Shown here in pieces: positions 25,578 to 36,492 of a stretch of 64,000 bases of DNA; position 1 is the first letter of the stretch, and each line of letters starts with the position of its first letter. Location of the stretch: contig OENT01000897.1 of NCBI GenBank assembly GCA_900239685.1, forward strand, positions 1-64,000, written 5' to 3'. The notes under the pieces were generated by a model, which saw only the letters and a program-made list of their open reading frames with translations, was not told the DNA's origin and made no database searches. The DNA comes from Rotaria macrura (Eukaryota > Rotifera > Eurotatoria > Philodinida > Philodinidae). The position numbers and the translations under genes are program-made.

Positions 25578-26388
25578 TTTTATGTATTATGTATATGTCT
25601 AGACTTGAATTGCTCGAATTCTAGTCATTCAATTTTCATTGTTTTTCAATATGCCTTAGTGAATACGCTTATAACTGTCCGATTTATTCGAATAGAATCA
25701 GATCATATGAAAACTATATATATATATTTATGTGAAAATAAGTTTTTGTTTTTACTTTGCCGAAGATCTATAAATGCATATGATCTACTGTTATGTTGTA
25801 TGATTTTCACGAAAATGTTAAGATTATAAAGAATTCATGTTTCACATAAACGAAGTTCGGAAAATTATCATGATGTAACGTTCTTTTCGTTTTGTAAACA
25901 TCAACAATCAAAATTTATATTTGATGAATCTCGTGAAAATCAAATCAGTCATCTGTCTGTTATGTGAAAGTTCTTTTATGTATAAAAGCAAGATTGAATG
26001 AAAAAGTACCAAGATCTAAGTAGCCGTTATATTTATGATTGAATCTTTGATATATTTTGAACGTAAAGATATTTGATCGACTTCAGAAAACAAAGTTACA
26101 TCTGCGGCAGTCTTGTATGCCAATGTTACTATCAAGAGATGAAAATGAATACAAAAATTTTGTATCCTTTTATTAAGAATCTTCATATTTCGATAATTTG
26201 CTAAAGATTCATTTCAATAAAATCCACAATAAAAATATCGAAACGAACTCGCATGTATCAAAAACAATGAACACTGATATGAAGTGTAACAATGATGATG
26301 ATTCATCATATTGTCAAAAAGATAAAAACAAAAGTTCATTTAATTGGCACTATAATCTAATTCATATGTAAGATAGCAGTTATTCACA
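25578..26388. other. Intergenic between convergent genes
   Basis: The interval holds the 3' ends of BORA (plus) and the coiled-coil/SPRY-like gene (minus). One 74-codon plus-strand ORF at 25605-25829 is in A+T-rich sequence without support. Nothing else is seen. Confidence 0.5.
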
Positions 26389-27396
26389 TCAACAAAAGTA
26401 ATGTAAGTGTTTGCCGGAATGATTACTTCCATGTGCTACTGTACCCCAATCGAGTAATTTCAGCATACATTGACCTGGTTTACCTATTTCAATTAACAAT
26501 TTCCATGGAGGCGGACATTCATGGCCATTATTGATAAGTTTTAATGAGTTTAATTTCGTCATTGATGGATACTCAAGGAAAATTTCACGTGCATTACAGT
26601 TGATTATTAGTATTACGTCATCGTTATTACGTATATTGAGTGTTGATACATATGGTTCCTTTCGATCAGCGATCACACGACGATCAATATTCCACCAACC
26701 ATACACTGATTGAATAGGACGATGATTTTGCTTTAACATTTGATGGTCTTTATTACTAATGATTCCGAAAAATAATTCATCGGTAGATTTTTCAACACAA
26801 AACCGAAAATAATGTGTGCCATTAGAATATTTATTTTGACTAAGAATAATTGCGGGACTAGTAGTACTAATAAGATGTTGTGTGTTATAAAAGTTAGGAT
26901 GACCACGTATTTTGTCAAAGATAAATTCTTTATAATCGAAATTAATTCGTTGAAATAGTTCTGGCGGAAATTGCTTTTTCACTTTAATTAGATGAATAAC
27001 TTTGTCATTGGTGAACTCACATGTCGAAGGCATTTGTTCCAATTGCTTGCGTATTTCAGATAAACTTGCCAGCCATTTATCAATATTTGTTTCAGTTAAG
27101 GTAGTTTTGTTTTGCAATGTTTCTTGTAGCTCTTCAGTGACGTTTTCATCTAAGGCACGTTGTAATCGATCATTAGCATTCTTGAGGGATCGTTGAAGAT
27201 CACGGCGCGCAGCTTTAGCGGTTTTCTCTATTTTTTTAATGGCATCTTGTTCCCATTTATCAATCGATCTCAAAAGAGATTCATATTCTTGATTGTCAAC
27301 TCTATTGAGATCTTGTCGAAGACGTTCATATTCACGAAAAACATTATCAAAATCATCATTCAATTTACGATTACGTTCGGCATCCCACGAGTTCAT
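26389..27396 (-). CDS. Coiled-coil plus SPRY-like domain protein, 335 aa, single exon
   Basis: The ORF starts at the ATG of MNSWDAERNRKLNDDF and is uninterrupted. Residues 1-130 are a charged coiled coil (IDKWEQDAIKKIEKTAKAA, DRLQRALDENVTEELQ). Residues about 190-320 resemble a B30.2/SPRY beta-sandwich: THYFRFCVEKS, ELFFGIISNKD, VYGWWNIDRRV, a DDVILIINCNAREIFL strand and a closing CPPPWKLLIEIG. From memory, bdelloid rotifer genomes hold many paralogues with a similar ID-x-WE-x-x-S/A-I-x-KI coiled coil, often preceded by a B-box or RING zinc finger. This copy lacks any zinc finger. By analogy with TRIM-type proteins a binding or innate-immunity role is possible, but that is inference. The lack of introns contrasts with its neighbours. 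Confidence 0.75.
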   Translation of the reverse strand: MNSWDAERNRKLNDDFDNVFREYERLRQDLNRVDNQEYESLLRSIDKWEQDAIKKIEKTAKAARRDLQRSLKNANDRLQRALDENVTEELQETLQNKTTLTETNIDKWLASLSEIRKQLEQMPSTCEFTNDKVIHLIKVKKQFPPELFQRINFDYKEFIFDKIRGHPNFYNTQHLISTTSPAIILSQNKYSNGTHYFRFCVEKSTDELFFGIISNKDHQMLKQNHRPIQSVYGWWNIDRRVIADRKEPYVSTLNIRNNDDVILIINCNAREIFLEYPSMTKLNSLKLINNGHECPPPWKLLIEIGKPGQCMLKLLDWGTVAHGSNHSGKHLHYFC

Positions 27397-28130
27397 TTTG
27401 CCTTCCGATGATGTGGTAAGAACCTATGTTTTTTTTTCTTTCTTTTTCCACAAGTGAAAAGATTTCTCTCACATGTCGCAGGTAAAAGGATAAGAAAAGA
27501 TGTGTTTTTCTTTTCTTTTTCCTCCAATGGACGGTCGAGAAAAATCTGTAACAATGGTGAGAGTTGAAAAGACCTTGAATTGTATTTTACTGACATCCTA
27601 GAATATTACAACATGTTCCGATTCTCTTTAAAGTATTCTTTTTTAATTTAAGATAATATTGTCTAAGAACTATATAGTCAATTTGTCCTTGTAAGTTCTG
27701 TAATTGAAATGTAAATAAATGTCTCAACATATGAACATATCTAACTTGGTTACAAAATCATATTTACATATTCTACTGAGAAATCCTATCACAACATATC
27801 AGCTCGAACATGTAAATTTTATATTCGAAATTGAAGCTTTAAATATAAGTAAATCGAAGTAATACTAAGATTATTTAGTATTTAAAATAATGAAATAGAA
27901 AAAAAGTGACACAAGAGCTTTCGGAATATTTCGAGTATCATTTCTCAGAGATAAATATATAAATAGCCATAATAGTATATGAATGACTAAAGTGTAGAAG
28001 AAAATACAATCGATTTTTTTATGTATCGTAACTTGTACTAAACAATTAAATGATTCAGGAACAAGAAAATGTTGGGTGCGTGTGCTTCCCTATGGTTGTT
28101 CTCTTCTTCCAAACTTCTACTGATTTCCAG
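27397..28130. other. Intergenic, A+T-rich
   Basis: No supported coding segment. It must contain the upstream region of the coiled-coil/SPRY-like gene. A 67-codon minus-strand ORF at 27393-27596 is Lys-rich low-complexity sequence and is not counted. Confidence 0.45.
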
Positions 28131-28249
28131 ATGTAGAATTTCAAGTGCCACAAAATGTATTTCTTAACAGCACTGAAGACCGACTTCGTTATTCAACAAA
28201 GAAGAAAAGTGGTCTTCCAAAATTACAAGCTTATGAAAAAACTAAATAA
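28131..28249 (+). CDS. Candidate terminal exon of an unidentified gene
   Basis: A good acceptor (CTACTGATTTCCAG) is followed by an open segment in phase 1 that ends with a TAA at 28247-28249. It encodes VEFQVPQNVFLNSTEDRLRY and then a Lys-rich end (LPKLQAYEKTK). Codon choice is like neighbouring genes. No upstream exon with a matching phase was found between 27397 and 28130, so it may be the remains of a gene. The family is not recognised. Confidence 0.35.
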
Positions 28250-28300
28250 AACATGTCCTTCATGGAATTCGAGATCAACTATTGTTTTTAAAAACACATT

Positions 28301-28579
28301 TCACACATAATAATCTTCAGCATCAAGATCAATGTCAAGTCCAGACGTTGCTGATGGAATACGTTTGATAGAATCATTTTTTGAATTAAATAAGTGTATA
28401 GTCGACGTTGATTCAATTGCTTGAATAAATCTTTTGAAATAATTTGAATCCCATTTATTGTCGGTGGCTGATAGCGAATGATCAATTTGATTGAAGAAAA
28501 AAGCGGTCTCACATAACCGACCGAACTCTGGTGTTTCATTTATTGTACAAAATGCTTGCCGATTAGACAAATCCGGCAC
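28301..28579 (-). CDS. Unidentified 92-codon open segment, possible alternative last exon
   Basis: The segment reads PDLSNRQAFCTINETPEFGR onward to an acidic end, DIDLDAEDYYV, then a stop. It overlaps the stop codon of the 51-aa candidate gene in another frame. Its composition and codon choice look coding, but no clean acceptor in the right phase is visible. It could be the true C-terminus of the same gene after a one-base error or indel, or a separate exon. No family is recognised. Confidence 0.35.
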   Translation of the reverse strand: MPDLSNRQAFCTINETPEFGRLCETAFFFNQIDHSLSATDNKWDSNYFKRFIQAIESTSTIHLFNSKNDSIKRIPSATSGLDIDLDAEDYYV

Positions 28580-28840
28580 GTGATGTATTTGGATTATTAG
28601 TTATCTAAAAAGAACCCAAAATGGCGATTAGAAATAAATACTCCTCTAGTTTTTTCTTTATTAAACAAACAGCTACAAAAATATGCTACGGTAGTTAGTT
28701 GTGAATGAAACTATAATACCAAATACCTGTTGAAGTCGTGAGTGAGAAAATTCTTGAAGAGCAATTTTAGAAATATCCATTCCAACAACAGACTTTCCAA
28801 TGAGTGAATCAGGATGATACGTCGTGGAATATGTTGACAT
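28563..28840 (-). CDS. Candidate two-exon small protein, 51 aa
   Basis: Exon 28840-28727 (ATG; MSTYSTTYHPDSLIGKSVVG, ending in HSRLQQ) has the donor CAG|GTATTT. It joins in phase 0 to exon 28604-28563 (acceptor TTTTTAG; ITNNPNTSRAGFV, TAA). The total is 156 bp. The exon is preceded by a good acceptor at 28845, so it may be the end of a longer gene whose 5' part lay beyond the hAT-like element at 29081. The STTY-x-P pattern and short length recall ciliary microtubule-inner proteins, but that is a guess. Confidence 0.4.
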
Positions 28841-29080
28841 TTGACTAAGAAAATATAAGGATGCATTAATATATATTCTGTTAATTCCACAAAATCCTCC
28901 TAAGCAAGTAAATCTACAATCAATGATTTCCACATAAATCAAGGAAAACGTACGCAATGGGCAAATGCCTGTAATTTCACCTGCTAAGCTGTTAACCACT
29001 CCAACGATCTACAAGAAAAGTCAGATCTAATTTATCATGATATACGTGGAAACGACATGTACCGTTATAGGCCTATACAC

Positions 29081-30255
29081 CAGAGCTCCGCGGGATGCGG
29101 GACAATCCCGCCTAGTCCCGTCCCGGGACGGGATCAGGCGGGACGGGACAAGAGATGGCGAATTTTGCGGGACGGGGCGGGACTGAAATTTGAATCGCTT
29201 GCGGGACGGGACAAGATGAATTTACTAAAGCGTCCCGCCAAGTTTATAAGGCACAGAATTTTCACACATTATCTTACATGTATCGCAGTTGTGCGACATC
29301 TAATTTTTAAACAGATCGATAGTAAAAGAAATCATTCACATAAAAACATGTTTTAATCTTTTTTTATGTACTCTTCCTTAAATTATTTAAATTTAAATCA
29401 ATTTGAATAAAACACAATTGTGACATTTCGACAATCGAAGTTGTCTTCTTCAGATGATGTTGTACGTGAATGTATAGGTATTCGTTTTCTTTTCTTTTAT
29501 ATAGTATGACAATAGGATGGAGGAAGAAGGCAAATAGTCCATATATCCTACCAGTTTCACCTTCTTGCCGTCCCACCATCATAATATAAAAGAAAATAAA
29601 AAGAATACCTATACATTCATGTACAATATCATCTGAAGAAGACAACTTCAATAATCGAAACGTCATAATTGTGCTTTATTCTATTTATTTAAATAAAAAT
29701 AATTCAAGGAAGAGTCTATAAAAAACATTATAATATCAATGACTATATCCCTCCTAATGAACCGAGAAAATTCACATTAAAAAGGAAAATGTAAACTAGC
29801 TACGTTTCTTCAACCGTATATCCAGAATAAAAGAGTTGCCTACATCCCAGCTCTATCATTCCGGCTACTGGATACTGCAGGAACCGGCAGAAAAGATACG
29901 GCAAAACAGTTGTATCCCGCAGGAAAATATGGGAAATATCGGAAACCTGAAACAGTATTCCGACCAGAAAATGATCTGATTTTTCCCCAATAATTTCCGG
30001 TCAGTCCCTGCCGGAAAGAACAGAAATTGCCTGGAATACACCAAAAAAAGTAGGACAATTTTCTGACCAGAATACTGCTTCCATTTTCAGGTCATTTTCA
30101 ATGTTTTCCTACGAGAACCGGCCTGTACTTATCGATCTAGGATATGACAGAAGTAGGCGGGACGGGACAAGGCGGCCAAGAGACGGGACGGGACTAGAGA
30201 TATGCGGGACACGGGACGGAACGGGACACCTTGTAGGTTGTCCCGCGGAGCTCTG
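29081..30255. mobile_element. Non-autonomous hAT-like transposon (1175 bp) with GGGAC subterminal repeats
   Basis: The ends are inverted repeats, CAGAGCTCCGCGGGA on the left and TCCCGCGGAGCTCTG on the right. They are flanked by the near-identical octamers CTATACAC (29073-29080) and CTATATAC (30256-30263), a 7/8 match to the 8-bp duplication typical of hAT. The outer 150 bp at each end are packed with GGGAC/GTCCC words in both orientations. The middle has no transposase ORF, contains a nested fold-back element (29370-29715), and at 29840-30120 has a locally G+C-richer block of unknown origin. It lies upstream of the small gene at 28563-28840. Confidence 0.85.
29370..29715. mobile_element. Fold-back element nested in the hAT-like transposon
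   Basis: The left arm (about 29370-29517, starting ACTCTTCCTTAAATTATTT) and right arm (about 29583-29715, ending AAATAATTCAAGGAAGAGT) are imperfect reverse complements. Both arms carry the blocks GAAGTTGTCTTCTTCAGATGA and TATAGGTATTC. About 65 bp separate them. Differences between the arms show that this is an older, diverged hairpin. No target duplication is clear. Confidence 0.65.
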
Positions 30256-30931
30256 CTATATACGGATCAGAGAACCAAGCGTCGAAATATGCATATTCAG
30301 AATCAGCAGAACATTCTAAGTATTTTAAATATCTTAGAGTATTTCAACTCGAAAAAAAAGTTTTTACTCCCTTGCCTCGTGGCCAGTGTTTTAAGACCAA
30401 GTCAAAACACATTTTTTTCGAAATTCAACCGGAACAACGTCTAGTTCTATAAATTAGTGCACGCTTATCATAACTATATAAACTGCAGAGCTTATCAGAA
30501 CACTTAGTTGCCAAATCAGGCAAAGATAAAAATAGGCTCAAGTCGTCGAGCTTTGGAGTTTTTCATTAAACCAATTGATCAGGTAGGGTCTATGGGGAGG
30601 GAGGGGGGTTGGAATACTCTATCTGCATGTAATTCAATGTGGCTTTTCAGATTTTGAAACAATCAAGTCGAGCAGACTTAACCTCGAACTATGAGACTCG
30701 AGTCATCTGCACGATTATTTTTTCCTTTTTCGGTTCCTTTATGTGACATGACCGAAGATATGCCTAGAAGCTTTAAAAAAAAGATTGTCTTACTGGAGAT
30801 GAAATAATCGAAATTCAATGTGTTGAACCACCAAACAGAGATTACAAGTGAAAACAGTTAAATCATGAATTCTTTTTATTAGAGTCAATGTACCTAAAGC
30901 GAATGGACACTCAATAGGTCTTGGTTGTGAG

Positions 30932-31099
30932 TAGGGTTGGTACTTTACGTTTTAAACTTTTGTAAATTAAATAAACAATTTACCGTTTACTTTAGTAAAA
31001 GTAAACATACTAATTACTATTTACCAAGTTAAATAGTAAAGAATTTATTCATTTTACTTATTTAATTTTTGAAAAAGTAAAGTAAATGTACCACCCTTA
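30932..31099. mobile_element. Short hAT-like MITE with GTAAA/TTTAC words (168 bp)
   Basis: The ends TAGGGTTGGTACTTTAC and GTAAATGTACCACCCTTA are imperfect inverted repeats. The flanking octamers GTTGTGAG and ATTGTCAG agree at 6 of 8 positions. The interior is dominated by GTAAA/TTTAC words in both orientations, again a subterminal-word design. It is less certain than the other hAT-like copies because tips and flanks have diverged. Confidence 0.55.
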
Positions 31100-31107
31100 A
31101 TTGTCAG

Positions 31108-33027
31108 TGTAATATCTCGATCATTTTTCATCGTAAAATAATTATTTTTATGCCACAGGAACGTAAACCAGATTCTGAATCTGCTCAAATAAAAGAATAT
31201 TTCATTGCTCTAAGAAAAATTTTAACAATGATGGTTACAAAATCAAATATTAAAAACTTTCGCTTTATGTGCAGGTCCTTAAAGCAAACGACCTAGAGAA
31301 GAACAACTGGAAATGAAAAAACTAAAATATTTAACTATTTCAGTGCACATATTTTCATGAAGACTGTTATAATATATATCATTCGATTCTTCATCTTTAG
31401 CTCTGTCATTTCCTACTAACTCAACGAGAGCATATAAAATCTCATTTTAGAAAGATACATTTTCTTTGACCTCAGGAAAACATCAAGTTTCTGCGTTTAT
31501 TCATACGACTATAATAGGTAGAGGAAATCTAACTTCACCATTCGATAGAGCTGGCCAAATTTTAGTTGGAACAAAAATGAAAATTTTGTTAAATTCTCCA
31601 GGGAGAATGGCTGGTGAAAATAGTCGTATCGGGTGCTAATTTCCCCTGTGTTATAGAAAATATATGAATATCTTCATTGCTAATTACGATATCCGTTGAC
31701 TGCTCGCTTTAATTTTTTTTATTATCTATACACTCATTCAAACTACATCAAATTAGCTAAGAACCGAATCGAACTGAAACCGAAATATTTTTGAAAAGCT
31801 GTGAACCGAACCGTGACCATCTCTGCAAGGAACTCATTGGTAGATGATCGGTGCTGACTTTTCCCAATAAAAAAATACGGATAAAAATTAAAGTGATCAA
31901 CTTTTTAATCCCAGAATTTCATTTCAATATTTTTCCAAACAGACATCCAGATCTTATTTCACTCTTTTTTTTGCTTCTTGAAAGCGTATCAATGACAGGA
32001 AATTGAGAGAAGCGGTCAAAAAACGATTATGAATTGATTATACTGTCTTTTATCCTCGATAACTAAATATGCTCGTATTCCGTCGATTGAAAAGAATGTC
32101 GAACATACGGATCAAATATATTATGCGTGGCTATCTACGTTTATCTGCCGACTTTGGCCAACTTGGATCATACAATTTCCGGTCGATGGGCTAGACTGCA
32201 ATCAATCAAAGTTTGTTGATTCTCGCCCGTTAAAGTGCCAAGGAAAATCATAGAAAATGTTTTTTATCACAAATCTTGCTAATTTTTTAAGCTTATCATT
32301 GTAACGAATTTTACTTGAAGATATAGCTTATATCTTCTATTCGAGAAGAAATGAAGGGTAACAACTCGTAAAAGAGTGTGACGGTATAAATAAGATCGTT
32401 GAATAGTACCCAAATAACATAATTTATTAATACTTATTGTAAAACAAGCAATAGAGCAGCGCTCTGCTATAACAATTACACGTATGTATCGCTTCTCTTG
32501 AAAAATCCCACAATGCCTTTTTATGTACGCACAAACTAAGAGAGTTATATAGAAGCAGAGAGAGAGAAGAGTAGAGAGACTAACTAAAAAGAACAGAGAA
32601 GAAAGAGAGAGACGAAACAGTAAGAGATAGATGAGCTAGAGAGAAAGAGAAGGAAGAGAGGATACGGAAACTACTATGTATCTCTCATGAATATTACGGG
32701 ATGTCATTCGGAAGGACGTTCATCAGTTAACGTATGCTCAACTATACGCATAACAATATGTCACTGATCTGTGTGATAGAGAAGGACGTTCCTCTATTAT
32801 AGCTAATTCGATTAACCTATTCTATCTACTTAATATGGTCCTTGACCGCATGTCATGGAAAAGAATGTTCACCATTTGTTACGTGCACTAGTATTCTGTC
32901 TTGCTAAGGGAGTATGTTGATTATTCTCATATCGTTTAAAAGGACGTCCATCGTTTAGTGCGACCCGAATTTACCTTATCATGTCAGAGTAACGTGCTCT
33001 TGGCACAATCATGCGGTGCTTCTTAGG
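31108..33027. other. Intergenic with decayed pieces: possible exon remnant and hAT end
   Basis: At 31159-31275 (plus) an acceptor-like CCACAG precedes an open, codon-like stretch (ERKPDSESAQIKEYFIALRK) that stops soon after. It may be a gene relic. At about 31751-31827, AACCGAACC-type words end in CATCTCTG. That resembles one end of the hAT-like family whose tip YAGAGATG is also seen at 43874, but no second end was found. At 32540-32660 there is a purine-rich GA low-complexity tract. Confidence 0.4.
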
Positions 33028-33381
33028 CAGAAAAACATTTGGAAAAACGCGTTTAAACGCTCAATCGAGAATGCCGATTGTGAGTGACTAACACCCATTA
33101 ACAAAACGCAAGAAACGCGTTTTTCACGCAGAATTTTCATTTTCAGAGCGTGAAAGCGGATAAAAACTCGAATTCTGATGGTTTAAACGCATTGGCTTTT
33201 AATTTTCCGAATAATTGTACATTTTAACGCTCAGGGCCATAGTTTTTAACAGTTTTCACGCTCCGAAAGTGAAAATTCTGCGTGAAAAACGCGTTTCTTG
33301 CGTTTTTTTAATGGGCGTTAGTGACTCACAATCGGCGTTCCCGACTGAGCGTTTAAACGCGCTTTTACAAATGTTTGTCTG
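33028..33381. mobile_element. Fold-back MITE (354 bp) with about 130-bp arms
   Basis: The left arm starts CAGAAAAACATTTG and the right arm ends CAAATGTTTGTCTG. Both contain GCGTTTAAACGCTCA, GCCGATTGTGAGT, AACGCAAGAAACGCG and TTCACGCAGAATTTTCA in mirrored order, with scattered differences. About 90 bp of unrelated sequence lie between the arms. There is no ORF of its own and no clear target duplication. The palindrome GTTTAAAC occurs in both arms. Confidence 0.75.
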
Positions 33382-35563
33382 TCTGGGTTGCTTCTAGTGA
33401 TATTATTAATACATCTATCCTTTGAGTTTCAAAGCCATCCAAGAAAAAACTATATCCTTTTCTCGGTTTAAATTTTATTCGATGTAAACAATTAACTCAA
33501 TGTCTTGATATCTAGGTTACATTATTTACTGTAAATATATATACAGGATCTTAAATATCTTAAATGATCTATTTTATAAAGTCACAGTTCCTTTTATCAT
33601 TAACCAATTAAACGAAATAGCAATTTTAACTGTTACCACTTTTTTCAACATATTTCTCCTTAAAACCTGTATCATTAAGTGTTATTTTTTATTACTTAGT
33701 CAATTGAATTAGATGCTCATACAATGCCCTAAATCACTCTTATCGTTACTACCAATCAGCTTCCTCTAGAAGTACTTCGTTTCTGATTATTCAGTTGTCA
33801 TATCTGCGAATCAATTTCTGGACTTTTTTAATCTGTTGTAAACTTTTCTGTAGCTAAATTTTTACCTCGAGCAGAAAAGTCGTCAGTTCTGCAGATAATC
33901 AAGAGTGAAGCCGAATTTGATCCAAGTTTTCCTTTTCTCGTTTTCCTTGTCATCACGAACAAACGAGATTAGATAGCGTCACATCTAGCGGACGCATATA
34001 CCTTACAGATCTCTTTCCCATTGCAATATCGAAAACTTTATGAAAATTGACTTTTCCGATGCATCCAAACTTGTAGCACCTCTGGGAGTCACTATTTTAA
34101 ACAAAGATGGAACTCCAACAACGGTAAATTAGATGAAATCAGTGTCATCGTTAAGACTCATCTTGGAAAAACAATTACAATTAATGATACGAGTCAGCAA
34201 GAAGGTTCGGACTCTAGCTCAGAATCCGATAATGAACTGATTAATTGTGACATTGAATACAGGGTAGTATCATCAGACTCTAGTAATGATCACGAAGGGT
34301 TTGATTCAGAATGTTTATCGAACATTAGCAGCACAACATTTCCTGGTACGCGCATTCAAGACACCGTCAAAACTTCGATTTCTCAGGCATATTTTTAAGT
34401 TTTAATCAGTGGAGAAAAAAAGATTTACATAAGTAGATGGCTTGTTGGTTGCTACTGTATGAGAAATCATCTCTCTTATCAGATCGCGTAAGACGCGTTA
34501 TGATGAACACATGATACGGCCCGTTTTGTATTATAGGAAATCAAATCTGAAACTAAGTCAATAGATTTATTTCATTCTCATTCTTATAATTAAATATGGT
34601 ACGCTCAATGGACCAGAAACATCAAATAGTACTAAGTTACTTGCTTGGTTTTCAGATTAACTTTAGAGCTCAATTAAAACCGGCATTGTAAGTGGGTTTA
34701 TGCCCAGTATAATCCAATAAACCTTGCTCGACATCATTTAATCCATGCGATACTAAACTCAGAATTAAGAAAACTCATTTAACTAACGTGCAACTCATCT
34801 CAATTTTGAAAAAAGAAAAATATAACAACGTGTATGGATATTGAAAAAAAGTACGAAACGTAACCAATTAACATATTTACAGCACTGGATCTTATTAAAA
34901 ACAGTAGATTTTAGTCAGCAGTTCATTACAAAAATTTTTTTAAATTAGAATAAAAAAATCCTGAAAATAAAAAATAATTAAAATTTCAGCTATGTTTCTG
35001 TTAATAGTACTGAGAATCAGAATATTAAGTCAATTAATAATTCCATCACAAAAATTTTGAGAAATCACTAAAAATCAAAAAAAAACTTACTGAAATCAGA
35101 AAAATCTGATTTTAGCTGTTCCTCCCTTGCATGACCTTCAATAATACTTTTCAATCAGATCCGACGCCAATTCTTAAGCTGATAATTTGAAAACAACCTC
35201 GAATCTGGAGAATTGAAAAAAACCATTCAATTTGAATATAAAATTAATTATCTTTTGAAAATTTTCATATTCAGGTTACTGTACCACCTGATGATTCTTC
35301 CCGTCTAATCGAGATAAAATCTCACTCGTGGTGATTATTTAATTGAAACACCCACACCTGGGAGATGATTATATTTTCATCGATTAGAAATAATATTACG
35401 GTGGCATTCATATTGCCAGAAGGCTTCAAACGACTTGATCTTTTATGATATGGTAGAAATTAATTTTCGAAAATTTGTTTTTGGAAGTGTTTTCAGGGAT
35501 TTTGTTTCAGTGTTTCCGCCAGATGTACGTATTTCTAGTCCATAAACTTTACGATACGTTTCT
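33382..35563. other. Intergenic with one decayed open segment
   Basis: Most of this interval shows nothing. On the plus strand, 34051-34398 is open for about 115 codons without a start ATG. It includes an acidic Ser-rich stretch (SDSSSESDNELIN, SSDSSNDHEGFDSE), which looks like relic coding sequence, perhaps of a transposon. No domain is recognised. Confidence 0.35.
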
Positions 35564-36492
35564 TTACGGATTTTCCTCGCTCGTGATCGGAATCAGTTTG
35601 TACTCCGCGGTAGAATATTCTTCACCATCTGCTTCTTTGAAACCATGAAATGTGGATGTATGATGCAAGAACACGTAAACCAGTAGATAGATGATAATGA
35701 GTAAAAATGCATTCCCAGCAAGGTGATAAGCAAACGACATGGTTAGCAATGAAATGGATCGATGAGAATCTGCATCCCAAATAAACAAAGGATTGGTTGT
35801 TTGAGGCCAAAGGACGAATGCTATCTGGACAATCCATGTTCCTTGTGTCAAACTGAAAAAGCTTCGTCCGACAATAAGCCAAAAGCTATTTGGTTGAATA
35901 CATTCACCCAATGCGCCTATCATTGAAAATATCATTGTTAAAGCAAACAATCGATGGATATGAATATCCACCATACTACGACCATGTAAATGGAAGACCA
36001 TCATAAGAGCTTCCATAGCAAAACCCAAGAGGCCCATGACCTGATTGGTTCCACGCGGTAACGGTACTCCATAATGAACAAGTATCTCAATCCATGCGCC
36101 GAAAAGAAACCCAAAAAACATAGCCATGTGGTGAACAGCTTCCTCATCAATATGGGGCATGGGCAAAGGATAGTAATTGTTATAAATTTCCAGGCTAAAC
36201 TCAATTGATAAAACAAGTATTTTAATCATACTTTCGATTGGCAAACGGTGAATACTATTAAATGGTAAACAGTTACATGGATATGTTGTCGAACCGCGAA
36301 AAGTCGAACGTTGATTCAGTATCGTGTTGGTGTAATTCAAAGATTTAAGATATCGAATACAATTATTCACATGCCACCAAAATGCAAGTGAGATGAAAAA
36401 TACACCTAAAATAATGATTACATCACCGTCACGAATGAGGATAGATCTTTCAAAGGCGTACCTGGTGCAACATGATCAAACCAAGTGCCCAT
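35564..36492 (-). CDS. TMEM45: TMEM45 family multi-pass membrane protein (DUF716), 2 exons, 290 aa
   Basis: Exon 1 (36492-36462) encodes only MGTWFDHVAPG, the conserved MG-x-F-x-GH-x-xPG start of TMEM45 proteins. A 56-bp intron leads to exon 2 (36405-35564), which opens VFFISLAFWWHVNNCIRYL, the first membrane span (human: TFFFIIGLWWCTKSILKY). Phases agree and the total is 873 bp. Family landmarks include the HHMAMFFGF segment, the FHLHGRSMVDIHIH motif, GRSFFSLTQGTWIVQI and several further hydrophobic spans. The tail ends in a tyrosine-bearing EEYSTAEYKLI. Vertebrate members are about 275 aa. The molecular role is not firmly known, and A- and B-type paralogues cannot be told apart here. Confidence 0.94.

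Noticed and set aside
29840..30444. ORFs inside and beside the GGGAC hAT-like element
   Set aside because: They read through repeated GGGAC words and transposon DNA with no transposase-like motifs.
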